Shown: positions 16,754 to 26,255, numbered from the stretch's first letter. The stretch: DNA of 64,000 bases from Butyricimonas virosa (GCF_025148635.1 NZ_CP102269.1:744001-808000); one strand, 5' to 3'. The notes: generated from the sequence alone by a model not told the origin. Numbers and translations: made by a program.

Positions 16754-19408
16754 TCATATCCCCTCCTCCTTCGGTTTCCGATAAGGAATTCTAAAATAAA
16801 ACGCTGTCCCTTTACCTAAAGTTGACTCCACCCAAATCTGACCTCCCAGAAGTTCAATAATAGCCTCACAAATGGAAAGTCCCAACCCGGTTCCCTGCTT
16901 AAACTCATTCACTTTATAAAAACGATCAAAAATATGTTCCAGATTTTCTGGAGAAATACCTATTCCCGTATCCTTAACCCAGCACTCCACCCACACACCA
17001 TCCGAAGTAATCTTGGCACCAATGACAATATGCCCTTGCGTGGTAAATTTCTTGGCATTCCCGATTAAATTCATAAATACCTTTGTCAATTTCACCTCAT
17101 CCGTCATGACCAACAATTTTTCCCGGGGTCCTTCATTCACCAATTCAACACCTTGTGCCATATTTAAACGCCCGATATCCAACATAGAATGAACCAAAAA
17201 ATGTAAATCACAAACACGAAGAAATACCTTATCCATCCCGGCCTCCAAACGGGACAAATCAAGCACATCATCCAGTAACCCCAACAAAGCCCGGCTATTA
17301 CTCATGATCATATCACTACTCAATTTTCTCTCCTCCTCGGGTAACCCTTCTTCCACCATCAAATTAGCAAAACCAACAATACTGTTTAAAGGAGTCCGGA
17401 TCTCGTGCGAAATATTCGCCACGAAAGCTGATTTCAACCGATCGGATTCCTCTGCCTTGCGCATTGCTATCGCCATTTCTTCCTCCACGACCTTGTAACG
17501 ATTAATATCTATCCCCATCCCGTACACGTATTTCGCCTTCCGCCCATTACTCATTTCCACGGTTTCAACAATTCCCCGGTTCTCCAACCAACGATACTCC
17601 CCGGAACATAAGTAATCCACTCGAAAAATAACTACAAACTCTTTCAGTTCATCCTTGGTTATCCCTTCCAGACAAGCCAACAACTCCCCCCGGTCATCCG
17701 GATGAATATGAGACATGTATTTTTCAATCGTACTCAAATCCCGACTTAAAGTCTCATCCTTCGGGAAACTCTCCCCGACCGTCATGATATTATTATTCAC
17801 ATCATAACACCAAGAGTAAGCTCGCAAGGCATTTATCGAAATACGCAAGAAGGTTTGTTGCTGCCACTCTCGGGTAACATCACGCAACATAATCACCGCA
17901 CCGTTCACCTCCCCGCTTTCATTCAACAAAGGAGAAACACTCCCTGTCACTTGCTGCACGGGAGCCCCACACGGGATTAAGACCGTGTTCAACGCCAAGT
18001 CCCGACGCATTCTCTCCCCCATCACCTTCTGCACGAAATCTTCAATTCCCTCCCCTCCCCGATTCCGATTGATCTCGCAAACCTCCTTCAAGGGTTTACC
18101 AATCACATCTCCTTCACATCCCAAACCGACCACAGAGGCATGGTTCAACTCAATCACCCGCAATTCCTTATCCACCACCAAAATACCTTCACTCATTGAA
18201 GACAATGTATTAGACAATATTTCGGTCTTCTTCTTCAACATTTCGGCCATCCGTTGTGCTGCTTTCTCTAAAAATATACTTCGATGTAACATCTTCCGGT
18301 ACCTCAAGTGAGATAACACCAGAAACAGGACAAGTAACAATAATAATATAAAGGTAATTCCCGCAATCAGAATATAATTTCCATAAGTCCGCCAAAAAGC
18401 ATCCCGTTCATTAACGATCAAACTTTTAACCGGAAGGTTCTTGCGTTCTACTCGCCAGCGTTTCAATTGATTTTCATCAAAAACCGGAATAGGATGAACC
18501 GTATCTATCGGTATGGCTTTCGCCTGTTCGCCATTCAAAATTCTCACCCCGATTTTTCCGGCTTTTGTTCCCATCTGATCGGCAAACGTCACGATTCCTC
18601 CAAAAATTCCCTTTCCCAAACCGTTATCCATCACCGTCAAAATCGGAACCGGACATTCATGAGCATACATGGAATAATAAATATCCGGATCAAGATACAC
18701 TCCCTGTTTACCTTGTTGCCAAGTGGTCAAAATAACAAAAGAAAGAGGATAAACCTCTTGTAACTCCTTTAAAAAACTATTCACGTCCAAGATCGAATCG
18801 CCTGCAAAAACAACCGGGAAACGATCCTTATATTTGGCTAATTGTTGTCGAGCTAAAGCCTCATGCGCTTGCCCCGCTCCCGATTGATCTGAAAACACGT
18901 AAACTTTTCGAGCCTCCGGGAATAATTTCCGCCCCAACAGAAACACTTTTTCATAATCAATATCACAAATAACTCCCGTCACCTGATCAAAGTCAAGTTT
19001 CTTCGAATATCGCATAACTCCACAAAACACGATAGGCGTTTCCTTTACCAAAGGAATATCCAGAGAGAAAAGGGCGTTATTGGCCTCTTCATCCGAAACA
19101 ATAATCAAATCTAACTTTCCCTTAACCTCCCGTAACTGTACTTCCAATAAGGAATTCCTCACCTCCGTATTTGTCAGCCGTTTGGAATCCAGATAAATCA
19201 CCCTCAGATCTACATTGTAACCCGCTCGGTCAAGCTGTTTTTTCACCCCGTTCAACACCTTGCGTCCCCAGATTTGCTCCGAATGATACGAGCAAACAAA
19301 TAAAACCCGCCTGAGCTCGGGAGGTACACCCGTCTCCCCTTCAGCATATTGGACACATCCCAACACCCCGCTCAAAAAAAATAATATAAATAATAAAAAG
19401 ACTTTCAT
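16754..19408 (-). CDS. Sensor histidine kinase with periplasmic ABC-substrate-binding-like domain and two PAS domains
   Basis: The 884-residue protein starts with a signal sequence, followed by an ABC_sub_bind-like periplasmic domain (about 30-325; VLFVCSYHSE, ILTTWQQGK, GGIVTFADQMG), one membrane helix (about 347-370), a PAS domain (about 395-515, SEGILVVDKELRVIEL), a second PAS with PAC segment (about 525-640, HIHPDD), HisKA with phospho-acceptor H in NISHEIRTPLN near residue 667, and HATPase_c (NLIGNAKK, DTGIGI, GTGLGL). There is no receiver domain and no response regulator beside it. It is divergent from the dsrC operon with a 275-base shared upstream region, so it may sense a small sulfur-related or organic ligand; this is inference. 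Confidence 0.92.
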   Translation of the reverse strand: MKVFLLFILFFLSGVLGCVQYAEGETGVPPELRRVLFVCSYHSEQIWGRKVLNGVKKQLDRAGYNVDLRVIYLDSKRLTNTEVRNSLLEVQLREVKGKLDLIIVSDEEANNALFSLDIPLVKETPIVFCGVMRYSKKLDFDQVTGVICDIDYEKVFLLGRKLFPEARKVYVFSDQSGAGQAHEALARQQLAKYKDRFPVVFAGDSILDVNSFLKELQEVYPLSFVILTTWQQGKQGVYLDPDIYYSMYAHECPVPILTVMDNGLGKGIFGGIVTFADQMGTKAGKIGVRILNGEQAKAIPIDTVHPIPVFDENQLKRWRVERKNLPVKSLIVNERDAFWRTYGNYILIAGITFILLLLLVLFLVLSHLRYRKMLHRSIFLEKAAQRMAEMLKKKTEILSNTLSSMSEGILVVDKELRVIELNHASVVGLGCEGDVIGKPLKEVCEINRNRGGEGIEDFVQKVMGERMRRDLALNTVLIPCGAPVQQVTGSVSPLLNESGEVNGAVIMLRDVTREWQQQTFLRISINALRAYSWCYDVNNNIMTVGESFPKDETLSRDLSTIEKYMSHIHPDDRGELLACLEGITKDELKEFVVIFRVDYLCSGEYRWLENRGIVETVEMSNGRKAKYVYGMGIDINRYKVVEEEMAIAMRKAEESDRLKSAFVANISHEIRTPLNSIVGFANLMVEEGLPEEERKLSSDMIMSNSRALLGLLDDVLDLSRLEAGMDKVFLRVCDLHFLVHSMLDIGRLNMAQGVELVNEGPREKLLVMTDEVKLTKVFMNLIGNAKKFTTQGHIVIGAKITSDGVWVECWVKDTGIGISPENLEHIFDRFYKVNEFKQGTGLGLSICEAIIELLGGQIWVESTLGKGTAFYFRIPYRKPKEEGI

Positions 19409-19683
19409 ACGCCAATATATTTTTCCGGGATCCTACGCATATTTTCAAATGTAAAGGTAACATTTTTATCACAAAACAAGTATAATCTCAACTATTTTGC
19501 GATGTTTACTACATATAAAACACTTCCAATATCCAAATATAATTCCCGGATCATTCCCCTAACCCCTTACTCCCACGCGGGAAAGCTCCCTATCGCATAT
19601 ATTTCTTTAATCCACAACAAAAATCATTGTTGTTTTTTCAAATATTTATTATATTGCAAATCAATCTAAAACCAATAAACATT

Positions 19684-20001
19684 ATGGCAACACTAGAAAT
19701 TCAAGGAAAGACGTTCGAAGTGGACGGCGACGGTTTCCTCATCAATCCTTCTATCTGGAATGAAGACGTGGCAAAACTCTTTGCCGAGGCAGATGGAATC
19801 ACAGAATTAAATGACAAACATTGGGCAATTATCAAAATCATTCGTGATAATTTTGAAGAAAAGGGGAATGCCCCGATGGTTCGTACCATCTGCAAGGAGA
19901 CCGGATTAAAATTGAAAGACATTTATGAATTGTTCCCATTAGGACCAGCCCGAGGAGCGTGTCGGGTGGCCGGGTTACCGAAACCCGACGGGTGCGTCTA
20001 A
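19684..20001 (+). CDS. dsrC: DsrC-type sulfur carrier protein
   Basis: The 105-residue protein has the DsrC/TusE fold markers (GFLINPSIWNEDVAKLFAE, LNDKHWAIIKIIRDNF, CKETGLKLKDIYELFP) and, importantly, both C-terminal cysteines of true DsrC: C93 and the penultimate C104. These form the disulfide or trisulfide used with DsrAB and DsrMK in sulfate reducers; TusE has only the last one. The ATG at 19684 is chosen because the family starts here; upstream codons lack similarity. It is first in an operon with dsrM-like, dsrK-like and cysteine desulfurase genes, 11 bases before the next start. No dsrAB is in the window. Confidence 0.92.
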   Translation: MATLEIQGKTFEVDGDGFLINPSIWNEDVAKLFAEADGITELNDKHWAIIKIIRDNFEEKGNAPMVRTICKETGLKLKDIYELFPLGPARGACRVAGLPKPDGCV

Positions 20002-20012
20002 TACCCACGACC

Positions 20013-20675
20013 ATGTCTTGGTATATTTGGACCTCGTTAGCTGCACTTCTTTTTTGTGTAGTACTACTGGGGGAATATTTCGTACGACTTTTAAAACACG
20101 GTTCTCCCAAGGACCTTTCGCAAAAGTCTGGGAATATTGCCCAAGCAGTCTGTTACTCTTGTATTGGAGCTATGTCACCTATGCAAAAAGAATCAGCATA
20201 TTTACACCTGCCCACTTACACGGCAGGTATATTTTTTCATATAGGAAACTTCCTGGCAATAGCCGTGTATCTTCTTTTCACGCTTGCGGTTATTTTCAAT
20301 TTTCAGATTCCTATTGAAAGCGCAACAAACCTTGTCGTCATGATCTTGGCTGCAATCATCTTTATTGCTGCCGTTTGCGGAATGGCTTTATTCATCAAGC
20401 GACTAGCCAAAAAAGAGTTGAGAGATCTATCGTGTGCAGATGATTATATTTCTAATCTTCTCTGCACCATCACGCTCTTCCTGACGACTTATTCCCTGCT
20501 GACCTTACAATTCGGGGCAGTGTATTATGTTATAATGGCACTTCTTTTCGTGTGGATGCCCTTGGGCAAAATCAAACACGTGCTTTACTTTTTCTTTGCC
20601 AGGTATCATTTGGGCTTTTTCTACGGCTGGCGTGGAACATGGCCTCCTAAAAAAGCGATTCAATATGACAAATAA
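20013..20675 (+). CDS. DsrM-like membrane cytochrome b-type subunit (NarI-like)
   Basis: The 220-residue protein is an integral membrane protein with about five helices (residues roughly 5-27, 69-92, 105-128, 150-172, 174-195) and histidines in helix 2 (FFHIGNF) and after helix 5 (KHVLY, RYHLG) that could bind heme b. It ends in FFYGWRGTWPPK, which resembles the cytosolic end of DsrM and related subunits. It would oxidise menaquinol and pass electrons to the DsrK-like partner, whose gene overlaps its end by 11 bases. It is shorter than typical DsrM (about 330 residues), so the exact class is uncertain. Confidence 0.75.
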   Translation: MSWYIWTSLAALLFCVVLLGEYFVRLLKHGSPKDLSQKSGNIAQAVCYSCIGAMSPMQKESAYLHLPTYTAGIFFHIGNFLAIAVYLLFTLAVIFNFQIPIESATNLVVMILAAIIFIAAVCGMALFIKRLAKKELRDLSCADDYISNLLCTITLFLTTYSLLTLQFGAVYYVIMALLFVWMPLGKIKHVLYFFFARYHLGFFYGWRGTWPPKKAIQYDK

Positions 20676-21966
20676 TATCTCGAACGAACAAAAAGCCAAA
20701 GCCCTCGCCATCATTTCGAACACGAATGACAGCAAGCTGGAGACCCATCTAAACGCTTGTGTACGTTGTGGTTTATGTGCATCGAGTTGTATGTACTACC
20801 TCACGATGAAAGAGGGGAAATACATCCCGGCACGAAAAGTAGACCTCGTCAGTTCCATTTACCGACGCTACAAGACTTGGCAGGGAGCCATATTCCCGTC
20901 GCTATTCCACGCCCGGGAGTTAAACCAAGAGACATGCGACGAGATGGTTGACTCCCTGTTCGGAGCCTGTACCATGTGCGGACGCTGCGTGAAACATTGC
21001 TCGATCGGGGTCGACATTCCCTTCCTTGTGAAAAAAGGACGTGAAATGCTTGCAGTCATGGGACTCGTTCCTAAAACCCTCCAAGCAACTGTCGATGCAG
21101 CAGTAAATACCGGAAACAACATGGGTATTCCCACGGAAGAATTTGTTGACACGATCCAATGGATGGAAGAAGAACTCCAAGACGAACTGGAAGACGAGAA
21201 AGCCGGTATCTTTCTTGATCAGCCCGACAAGAACGTTTTTTACACCTTGAACCCCCGGGAACCAAAATTCTTCCCGCTTTCCATCTCTGCCATGGCAAAA
21301 GTATTCTATGCCGCAGGAGAAGAGTGGACCCTCTCGTCTAAATATTACGACGTGACAAACTACGGGTATTTCAACGGTAATAATGAAGAGGCGACTCAAA
21401 TCGCCCGGAATCTTTACAACGAGATTCACCGCCTACACGGCAAGCGCCTCGTACTCGGTGAATGTGGCCACGGTTCAAGAGCCATGCGCTGGGAAGGCCC
21501 CAATTATCTCAAAACGCAGTATGATTTTGACACTCTCACGGTAGTGGAACTCATCGGGGAATATATCCGAAGTGGAAGAATAAAACTTGACAAAACGCTG
21601 AATAGCAAAGTCGTCACCATCCATGACCCGTGCAACTTGGTTCGAAACGGGGGACTTCTCAATGAAATTCGTTTCGTGGTCAATGCCGCAGCAGCAAACG
21701 TGGTGGAAATGACACCCTACGGCACGGATAACTTCTGTTGTGGTGGCGGTGGCGGAGCCCTCGCAATGAGCGAATACAACGAACGTCGTCTCAAAATCGG
21801 CAAAATCAAAGCCGATCAAATCACCGCAACGAAAGCCGAGATCGTCGTGACCCCATGCCACAATTGCGTGGACCAGCTAACTCAAATTAATCACACGTAC
21901 AAACTGGGTATCACCATAAAGACGGTGGCGGAATTAGTTGCAGATGCCCTGGTAATTGAAAGTTGA
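20665..21966 (+). CDS. DsrK/HdrD-like iron-sulfur disulfide reductase subunit
   Basis: The 433-residue protein has two ferredoxin-type 4Fe-4S motifs, CVRCGLCASSC (C32-C42) and CTMCGRCVKHC (C102-C112), and one CCG domain region: C267 in GECGHG, HDPC at 320-323, CCGGGGG at 358-364 and CHNC at 398-401. This is the layout of DsrK and HdrD, where the CCG cysteines bind the noncubane cluster that splits disulfides. With DsrC upstream, the likely substrate is the DsrC disulfide or trisulfide. The start at 20665 (inside the end of the dsrM-like gene) precedes MTNNISNEQK; an earlier GTG or TTG start is unlikely. Confidence 0.85.
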   Translation: MTNNISNEQKAKALAIISNTNDSKLETHLNACVRCGLCASSCMYYLTMKEGKYIPARKVDLVSSIYRRYKTWQGAIFPSLFHARELNQETCDEMVDSLFGACTMCGRCVKHCSIGVDIPFLVKKGREMLAVMGLVPKTLQATVDAAVNTGNNMGIPTEEFVDTIQWMEEELQDELEDEKAGIFLDQPDKNVFYTLNPREPKFFPLSISAMAKVFYAAGEEWTLSSKYYDVTNYGYFNGNNEEATQIARNLYNEIHRLHGKRLVLGECGHGSRAMRWEGPNYLKTQYDFDTLTVVELIGEYIRSGRIKLDKTLNSKVVTIHDPCNLVRNGGLLNEIRFVVNAAAANVVEMTPYGTDNFCCGGGGGALAMSEYNERRLKIGKIKADQITATKAEIVVTPCHNCVDQLTQINHTYKLGITIKTVAELVADALVIES

Positions 21967-22029
21967 AAATGAAAAACAATTCACTTACTTTTTCAATTTA
22001 AAATTTAAAACCTAAAATTTATAGAGCTT

Positions 22030-23193
22030 ATGAGCAAATTAATCTACCTAGACAATTCAGCAACCAGCTTCCCGAAGCCGGATGTTGTTTATGATTTCAT
22101 GAACGACTTTTATCGCAAACATGGTGTAAATCCCGGACGTTCCGGATTTGATGCAGCCGTCGAGACAGAGGAAGTCGTGAACTCGACCCGCAAAATGTTA
22201 ACCAAGTTATTCAACGGTGGGAATGATCATAACAGACTAACGTTCAGTTACAACGCCACAGATTCTTTGAACCTGATCATTAACGGATTGGTAGAAAAAG
22301 GAATTCACGTAGTATCTACCATGCTGGAACACAATTCCGTGTTACGTCCGCTCAACATGCATCATCAAAACGGAACCATCGATTTAACTTACGTGCCTTT
22401 TGATGAACACGGCTATGTACATCCTGACGATATAAAGAACGCCATCCGCCCGAACACGAAATTTGTTGTCGTAACCCATTGTTCCAACGTGCTGGGAACG
22501 ATTCAGCCGCTGACCGAAATCGGGAAAATCTGTAAAGAAAAAGGCGTAATTTTCGTGGTTGACGGCAGTCAGGGAGCTGGCGCCGTAGACTTGGATATGC
22601 AAGCATCCGGAATCGACGTGTATTGTTTCACTGGCCACAAATGTCTCATGGGCCCGACAGGAATCGGTGGCTCATACGTGCGCGAAGGAATCGAAATCAA
22701 ACATACCCGTGCCGGGGGTACCGGGGTCCGTTCTGCTTATCCCGTGCATCTGGATGAATATCCTTACCGCTTGGAATACGGGACCCTCAACTTGTTAGGT
22801 GTTGCCGGATTAAACGCCGGGGTTAAATGGATTCAGGAACAAGGGATCACGAACATCCATCATCGAGAAATCCTACTCTGGGATAAACTTCGTAAAGCTT
22901 TACAAGACATCGAGGGTGTAACTACCTATTGCGCCAGCAGCATAGAAAACCAGAATCCGGTATTAAGTTTCAACATCAACGGTTTCGATTCCGGAGACGT
23001 GGGAACCATGCTTGACGTGGATTACAACATCGCCGTACGTACCGGGCTACAATGCGCCCCAAAAGTACACGAGGTCATCGGCACATTCGATATTCATGGA
23101 ACCGTCCGTATGAGCATCGGCGCTTTCACAACGGAAGAAGACGTGAATGCCGCTATCGAAGCCGTGAAAGAAATCGCAGCCATTAGAAATTAG
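22030..23193 (+). CDS. Cysteine desulfurase family protein (class V aminotransferase fold)
   Basis: The 387-residue protein is a fold-type I PLP enzyme: YLDNSATSFPKP at the start, the PLP lysine in FTGHKCLMGPTG near residue 206, and a cysteine in RTGLQCAPKVH near residue 342, where SufS/CsdA-type desulfurases carry the persulfide-forming residue. It belongs with the cysteine desulfurase-like family that ends in GTVRMSIG. It follows dsrK-like by 63 bases of A/T-rich 7-bp repeats and is probably co-transcribed. Its placement suggests transfer of cysteine sulfur to DsrC, which is inference. Confidence 0.85.
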   Translation: MSKLIYLDNSATSFPKPDVVYDFMNDFYRKHGVNPGRSGFDAAVETEEVVNSTRKMLTKLFNGGNDHNRLTFSYNATDSLNLIINGLVEKGIHVVSTMLEHNSVLRPLNMHHQNGTIDLTYVPFDEHGYVHPDDIKNAIRPNTKFVVVTHCSNVLGTIQPLTEIGKICKEKGVIFVVDGSQGAGAVDLDMQASGIDVYCFTGHKCLMGPTGIGGSYVREGIEIKHTRAGGTGVRSAYPVHLDEYPYRLEYGTLNLLGVAGLNAGVKWIQEQGITNIHHREILLWDKLRKALQDIEGVTTYCASSIENQNPVLSFNINGFDSGDVGTMLDVDYNIAVRTGLQCAPKVHEVIGTFDIHGTVRMSIGAFTTEEDVNAAIEAVKEIAAIRN

Positions 23194-23210
23194 AGGCCAT
23201 CTAACAAGTC

Positions 23211-23297
23211 TACCCCCTCCAGCTCCCCCTTACACAGGGGGAGAGCTGATTACCAAGCGGTTTCTCCCCTTGTGCAAGGGGGAGTTAGTGGGGGTAG
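23211..23297. repeat. GC-rich nested palindromic element
   Basis: Outer arms CTACCCCC / GGGGGTAG enclose two hairpins, CTCCCCCTTACACAGGGGGAG and CTCCCCTTGTGCAAGGGGGAG. It lies in the gap between the cysteine desulfurase and kbl and belongs to the family seen at 1862, 30124 and 48480. Confidence 0.75.
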
Positions 23298-23478
23298 TTT
23301 TTCAAAATAGATTTTTCGAACAGCCCCAGTTTATAAAAAATTCTAAGTTTTTATCCCCGAATAATAATACTTCAAAACTTATTTACCAAATAAAACACGA
23401 TATATTCATTTTCGAGTACGCCATAATCAAAAATTCATTACTTTTGAGGCCATTAAAACAAACAAAAAAATTAGTTAT

Positions 23479-24669
23479 ATGTACGGAAAATTTCAAGACT
23501 TTTTAAAGACTGAATTGCAGTCCATAAAAGACGCCGGCTTATACAAGAGCGAAAGAATTATCGTTACCCCGCAAGATGCAGAAATCAAACTTGCCACGGG
23601 AGAAACTGTATTAAACTTTTGTGCAAACAACTACTTAGGACTTTCTTCTAACCCGACGGTGATCGAAGGAGCAAAGAAAGCATTGGACAGCCGCGGTTAC
23701 GGAATGTCTTCAGTGCGTTTCATCTGCGGAACCCAAGATATTCACAAAGAACTGGAAGCTAAAATCTCTCAATTCTTCGGAACGGAAGATACCATTCTTT
23801 ACGCTGCTTGTTTCGATGCCAACGGTGGTGTATTCGAACCGCTATTCGGGCAGGAAGATGCTATCATTTCCGACGAATTGAACCACGCTTCTATCATTGA
23901 CGGTGTTCGTCTTTGTAAAGCCGTACGCTACAGATACAAACACGCCAACATGGCTGACCTCGAAGAGCAATTGAAGATTTCTCAAGCTCAACGTTACCGG
24001 ATCATCGTTACCGATGGAGTGTTCTCAATGGACGGAGATATTGCCAAGATGAACGAAATTTGTGACCTGGCTGAAAAATACAACGCCTTGGTTATGGTTG
24101 ATGATAGCCACGCTGCCGGATTTATCGGTAAAACAGGACGTGGTTCCGCAGAACACCACAATTGTATGAACCGTGTGGATATCTTCACCGGAACCCTTGG
24201 TAAAGCATTGGGTGGAGCCATGGGTGGTTACACGACCGGTAAAAAAGAAATTATCGATATGTTGCGTCAACGTTCAAGACCTTACTTGTTCTCTAACTCA
24301 TTGTCTCCGGCAATCTGCGGTGCTTCTATCGCCGTCTTTGACATGTTGTCAAAGAGCACCGAATTAAGAGACCGTGTCATGGATAACGCCAACTATTTCC
24401 GTGCAAAATTAACCGAGGCCGGATTCGATCTGAAACCCTCAGAATCTGCAATCTGCGCTTTAATGCTTTACGATGCAGTTCTTTCTCAACAATTCGCTGC
24501 CGAATTACAGAAAGAAAACATCTATGTTACCGGATTCTACTACCCGGTTGTACCGAAAGGACAAGCCCGTATCCGTATCCAATTGTCGGCTGCCCACACA
24601 CGTGAACAACTGGATCGTGCATTGGCTGCCTTCATCAAGATTGGTAAAAAATTGGGCGTTATCAAATAA
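23479..24669 (+). CDS. kbl: Glycine C-acetyltransferase (2-amino-3-ketobutyrate CoA ligase)
   Basis: The 396-residue protein matches Kbl throughout: NFCANNYLGLSS near residue 50, SVRFICGTQ near residue 78, DDSHAAGF near residue 210 and the PLP lysine in TGTLGKALGGAMGG near residue 240. It converts 2-amino-3-ketobutyrate and CoA to glycine and acetyl-CoA, the second step of threonine degradation, in the cytosol. No threonine dehydrogenase gene lies next to it. It is a single-gene unit with a strong terminator. Related serine palmitoyltransferase-like enzymes have a similar fold, but the residue pattern favours Kbl. Confidence 0.93.
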   Translation: MYGKFQDFLKTELQSIKDAGLYKSERIIVTPQDAEIKLATGETVLNFCANNYLGLSSNPTVIEGAKKALDSRGYGMSSVRFICGTQDIHKELEAKISQFFGTEDTILYAACFDANGGVFEPLFGQEDAIISDELNHASIIDGVRLCKAVRYRYKHANMADLEEQLKISQAQRYRIIVTDGVFSMDGDIAKMNEICDLAEKYNALVMVDDSHAAGFIGKTGRGSAEHHNCMNRVDIFTGTLGKALGGAMGGYTTGKKEIIDMLRQRSRPYLFSNSLSPAICGASIAVFDMLSKSTELRDRVMDNANYFRAKLTEAGFDLKPSESAICALMLYDAVLSQQFAAELQKENIYVTGFYYPVVPKGQARIRIQLSAAHTREQLDRALAAFIKIGKKLGVIK

Positions 24670-24693
24670 AGAAGATAACACCGACACCATACA

Positions 24694-24727
24694 AAACAGT
24701 TTGAGATTACTCTCAAACTGTTTTTTT
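24694..24727 (+). terminator. Intrinsic terminator of kbl
   Basis: A perfect 13-bp stem AAACAGTTTGAGA / TCTCAAACTGTTT with a TTAC loop runs into a T tract, 24 bases after the stop. Confidence 0.92.
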
Positions 24728-24849
24728 ATTTCTCCCCCTCACCACATTTTTTGATCTTCCGGCAACATGGCAAGCACTTGTTTCAAACCAAGATTATTTG
24801 TCTTTATCAAATAAAAAAACATAAATCAGACACATTAATTGCTAAATAG

Positions 24850-24880
24850 TTTGAATTTTGAAAAATATACCATACTTTTA
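24850..24880 (+). promoter_or_regulatory. Promoter upstream of the LruC lipoprotein gene
   Basis: TTTG (24850-24853) and TACTTTTA (24873-24880) are 19 bases apart, one mismatch from the Bacteroidota consensus, about 65 bases before the start codon. Confidence 0.55.
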
Positions 24881-24944
24881 CACCAACATTATAGCAATAT
24901 AATACAATATCGGCGTCTAGTTGCAATAACAAAAAAATCTAATC

Positions 24945-26240
24945 ATGAAAACAAAGGCTTCAATTTTAGCCCTATTTTTCTTATCCACAATTATAAGTAG
25001 TTGTGCCAAGAAAGATATTGAGCACAAGGAAAAGGAAACAACAGGATTCACGGAATTAGTCGTTCCTGCTGATTTCAATTGGAAAATGTCCGAAAACGTG
25101 ACTTGTAATTTCACTTCGGAACACGTTTCTAAAGTATACGTTTCCACGGGAGCAAACACAACTCCTTTTGCCTCGTTCTATGTCGGACAGGATGTAGACC
25201 AAGTCAAGTTGAACATACCAACTTACATTAACACGCTTTACGTCAAATACGAAACGAAGGCTGGATTATCAACAGCCAAAGCTCTTGATATAACTAACAA
25301 TACCGTGACTTATGCAGTTCCTGCTGACAGCGAGGAAGTGGAAACAGTTCTTGCTTACTCGGCAAAAACAAACTTGAGCAGAGGGAATGATCAAGCTGTT
25401 ATATTTTACCCCGCCCGGGAAAATGGTTGGGGAACTTTGATGTTCGAAGACCTTTGGCCCGCCTATGGAGATTACGACTTTAATGACTTAGTTGTAAACT
25501 ACAAAATGCAGCTTTATCCTAATAACAAAAACATGGTAAAGGAAATGATCCTCGGAATTCGAGTCAAAGCTATTGGAGGCTCGCTACCTTATGACTTATG
25601 CCTTGCCATAAAAGGAATAAAGGCAGGAGAAATAGACGAGTTCGAAAAACAAGAATCGAACAATGCTTTAGAAAATGCCGATATGGAGTTACTTAACCCA
25701 GGTAATAGCGAGAAAAAACCTCCTATATTCAGGTTCAACAACATTAGAACTAACACGAAGGCTCCTAAAGGTTTCGCTTTCCTTAATACAGATCCGGATA
25801 AAAAAGCACGAATACAAGAGGGCGATATGGTAAATATTACTTTTTACATTACATTCCGCAACTCAATTCCTCAAGCAGATCTTACCCTCGATGCATTCGA
25901 CTTTTTCATAGCCAAACCTGTAAAGGAAAAAGCCTCCCAATGGCAAGAGATTCACACGAGAGGATACGCTCCGACAGAAGAATTCGGACAAAACGTTTAC
26001 GAACAAACAAAAGAAGGGAATTCCTATATCGGGAAAAGTAGTATTTATTACACCTCCAATTCCAACCTAATATGGGCGATCAATGTTCCGACAGACATTC
26101 CCCATGCTTACGAAAAAGCAGACTTTTTGAAGGCTTATCCTCATTTCAAAGACTGGGCTACTTCAGGCGGGAATCAAAACAAAGACTGGTACGAGAACAC
26201 AACTGGAAATCGCAACGATAGCTACCTGATCAAACAATGA
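24945..26240 (+). CDS. LruC domain-containing lipoprotein
   Basis: The 431-residue protein has a lipoprotein signal (MKTKASILALFFLSTIISSC, cysteine at 20). The N-terminal region (about 30-140) is beta-rich. The LruC domain starts near residue 155 with FEDLWPAYGDYDFNDLVVNY, the aspartate-rich signature that probably binds calcium, and extends to about residue 400. LruC lipoproteins are found on the surface of many Bacteroidota and in Leptospira; their function is unknown. It is a lone gene with its own promoter and terminator. Confidence 0.85.
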   Translation: MKTKASILALFFLSTIISSCAKKDIEHKEKETTGFTELVVPADFNWKMSENVTCNFTSEHVSKVYVSTGANTTPFASFYVGQDVDQVKLNIPTYINTLYVKYETKAGLSTAKALDITNNTVTYAVPADSEEVETVLAYSAKTNLSRGNDQAVIFYPARENGWGTLMFEDLWPAYGDYDFNDLVVNYKMQLYPNNKNMVKEMILGIRVKAIGGSLPYDLCLAIKGIKAGEIDEFEKQESNNALENADMELLNPGNSEKKPPIFRFNNIRTNTKAPKGFAFLNTDPDKKARIQEGDMVNITFYITFRNSIPQADLTLDAFDFFIAKPVKEKASQWQEIHTRGYAPTEEFGQNVYEQTKEGNSYIGKSSIYYTSNSNLIWAINVPTDIPHAYEKADFLKAYPHFKDWATSGGNQNKDWYENTTGNRNDSYLIKQ

Positions 26241-26255
26241 CTCCAACAATAAAAG

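Noticed and set aside
19540..19600. Possible further 11-bp array upstream of dsrC
   Set aside because: Only weak similarity between neighbouring 11-mers; not distinguishable by eye from chance.
23479..24669. Threonine degradation operon
   Set aside because: Only kbl is present; no threonine dehydrogenase gene is adjacent, so no operon can be claimed.
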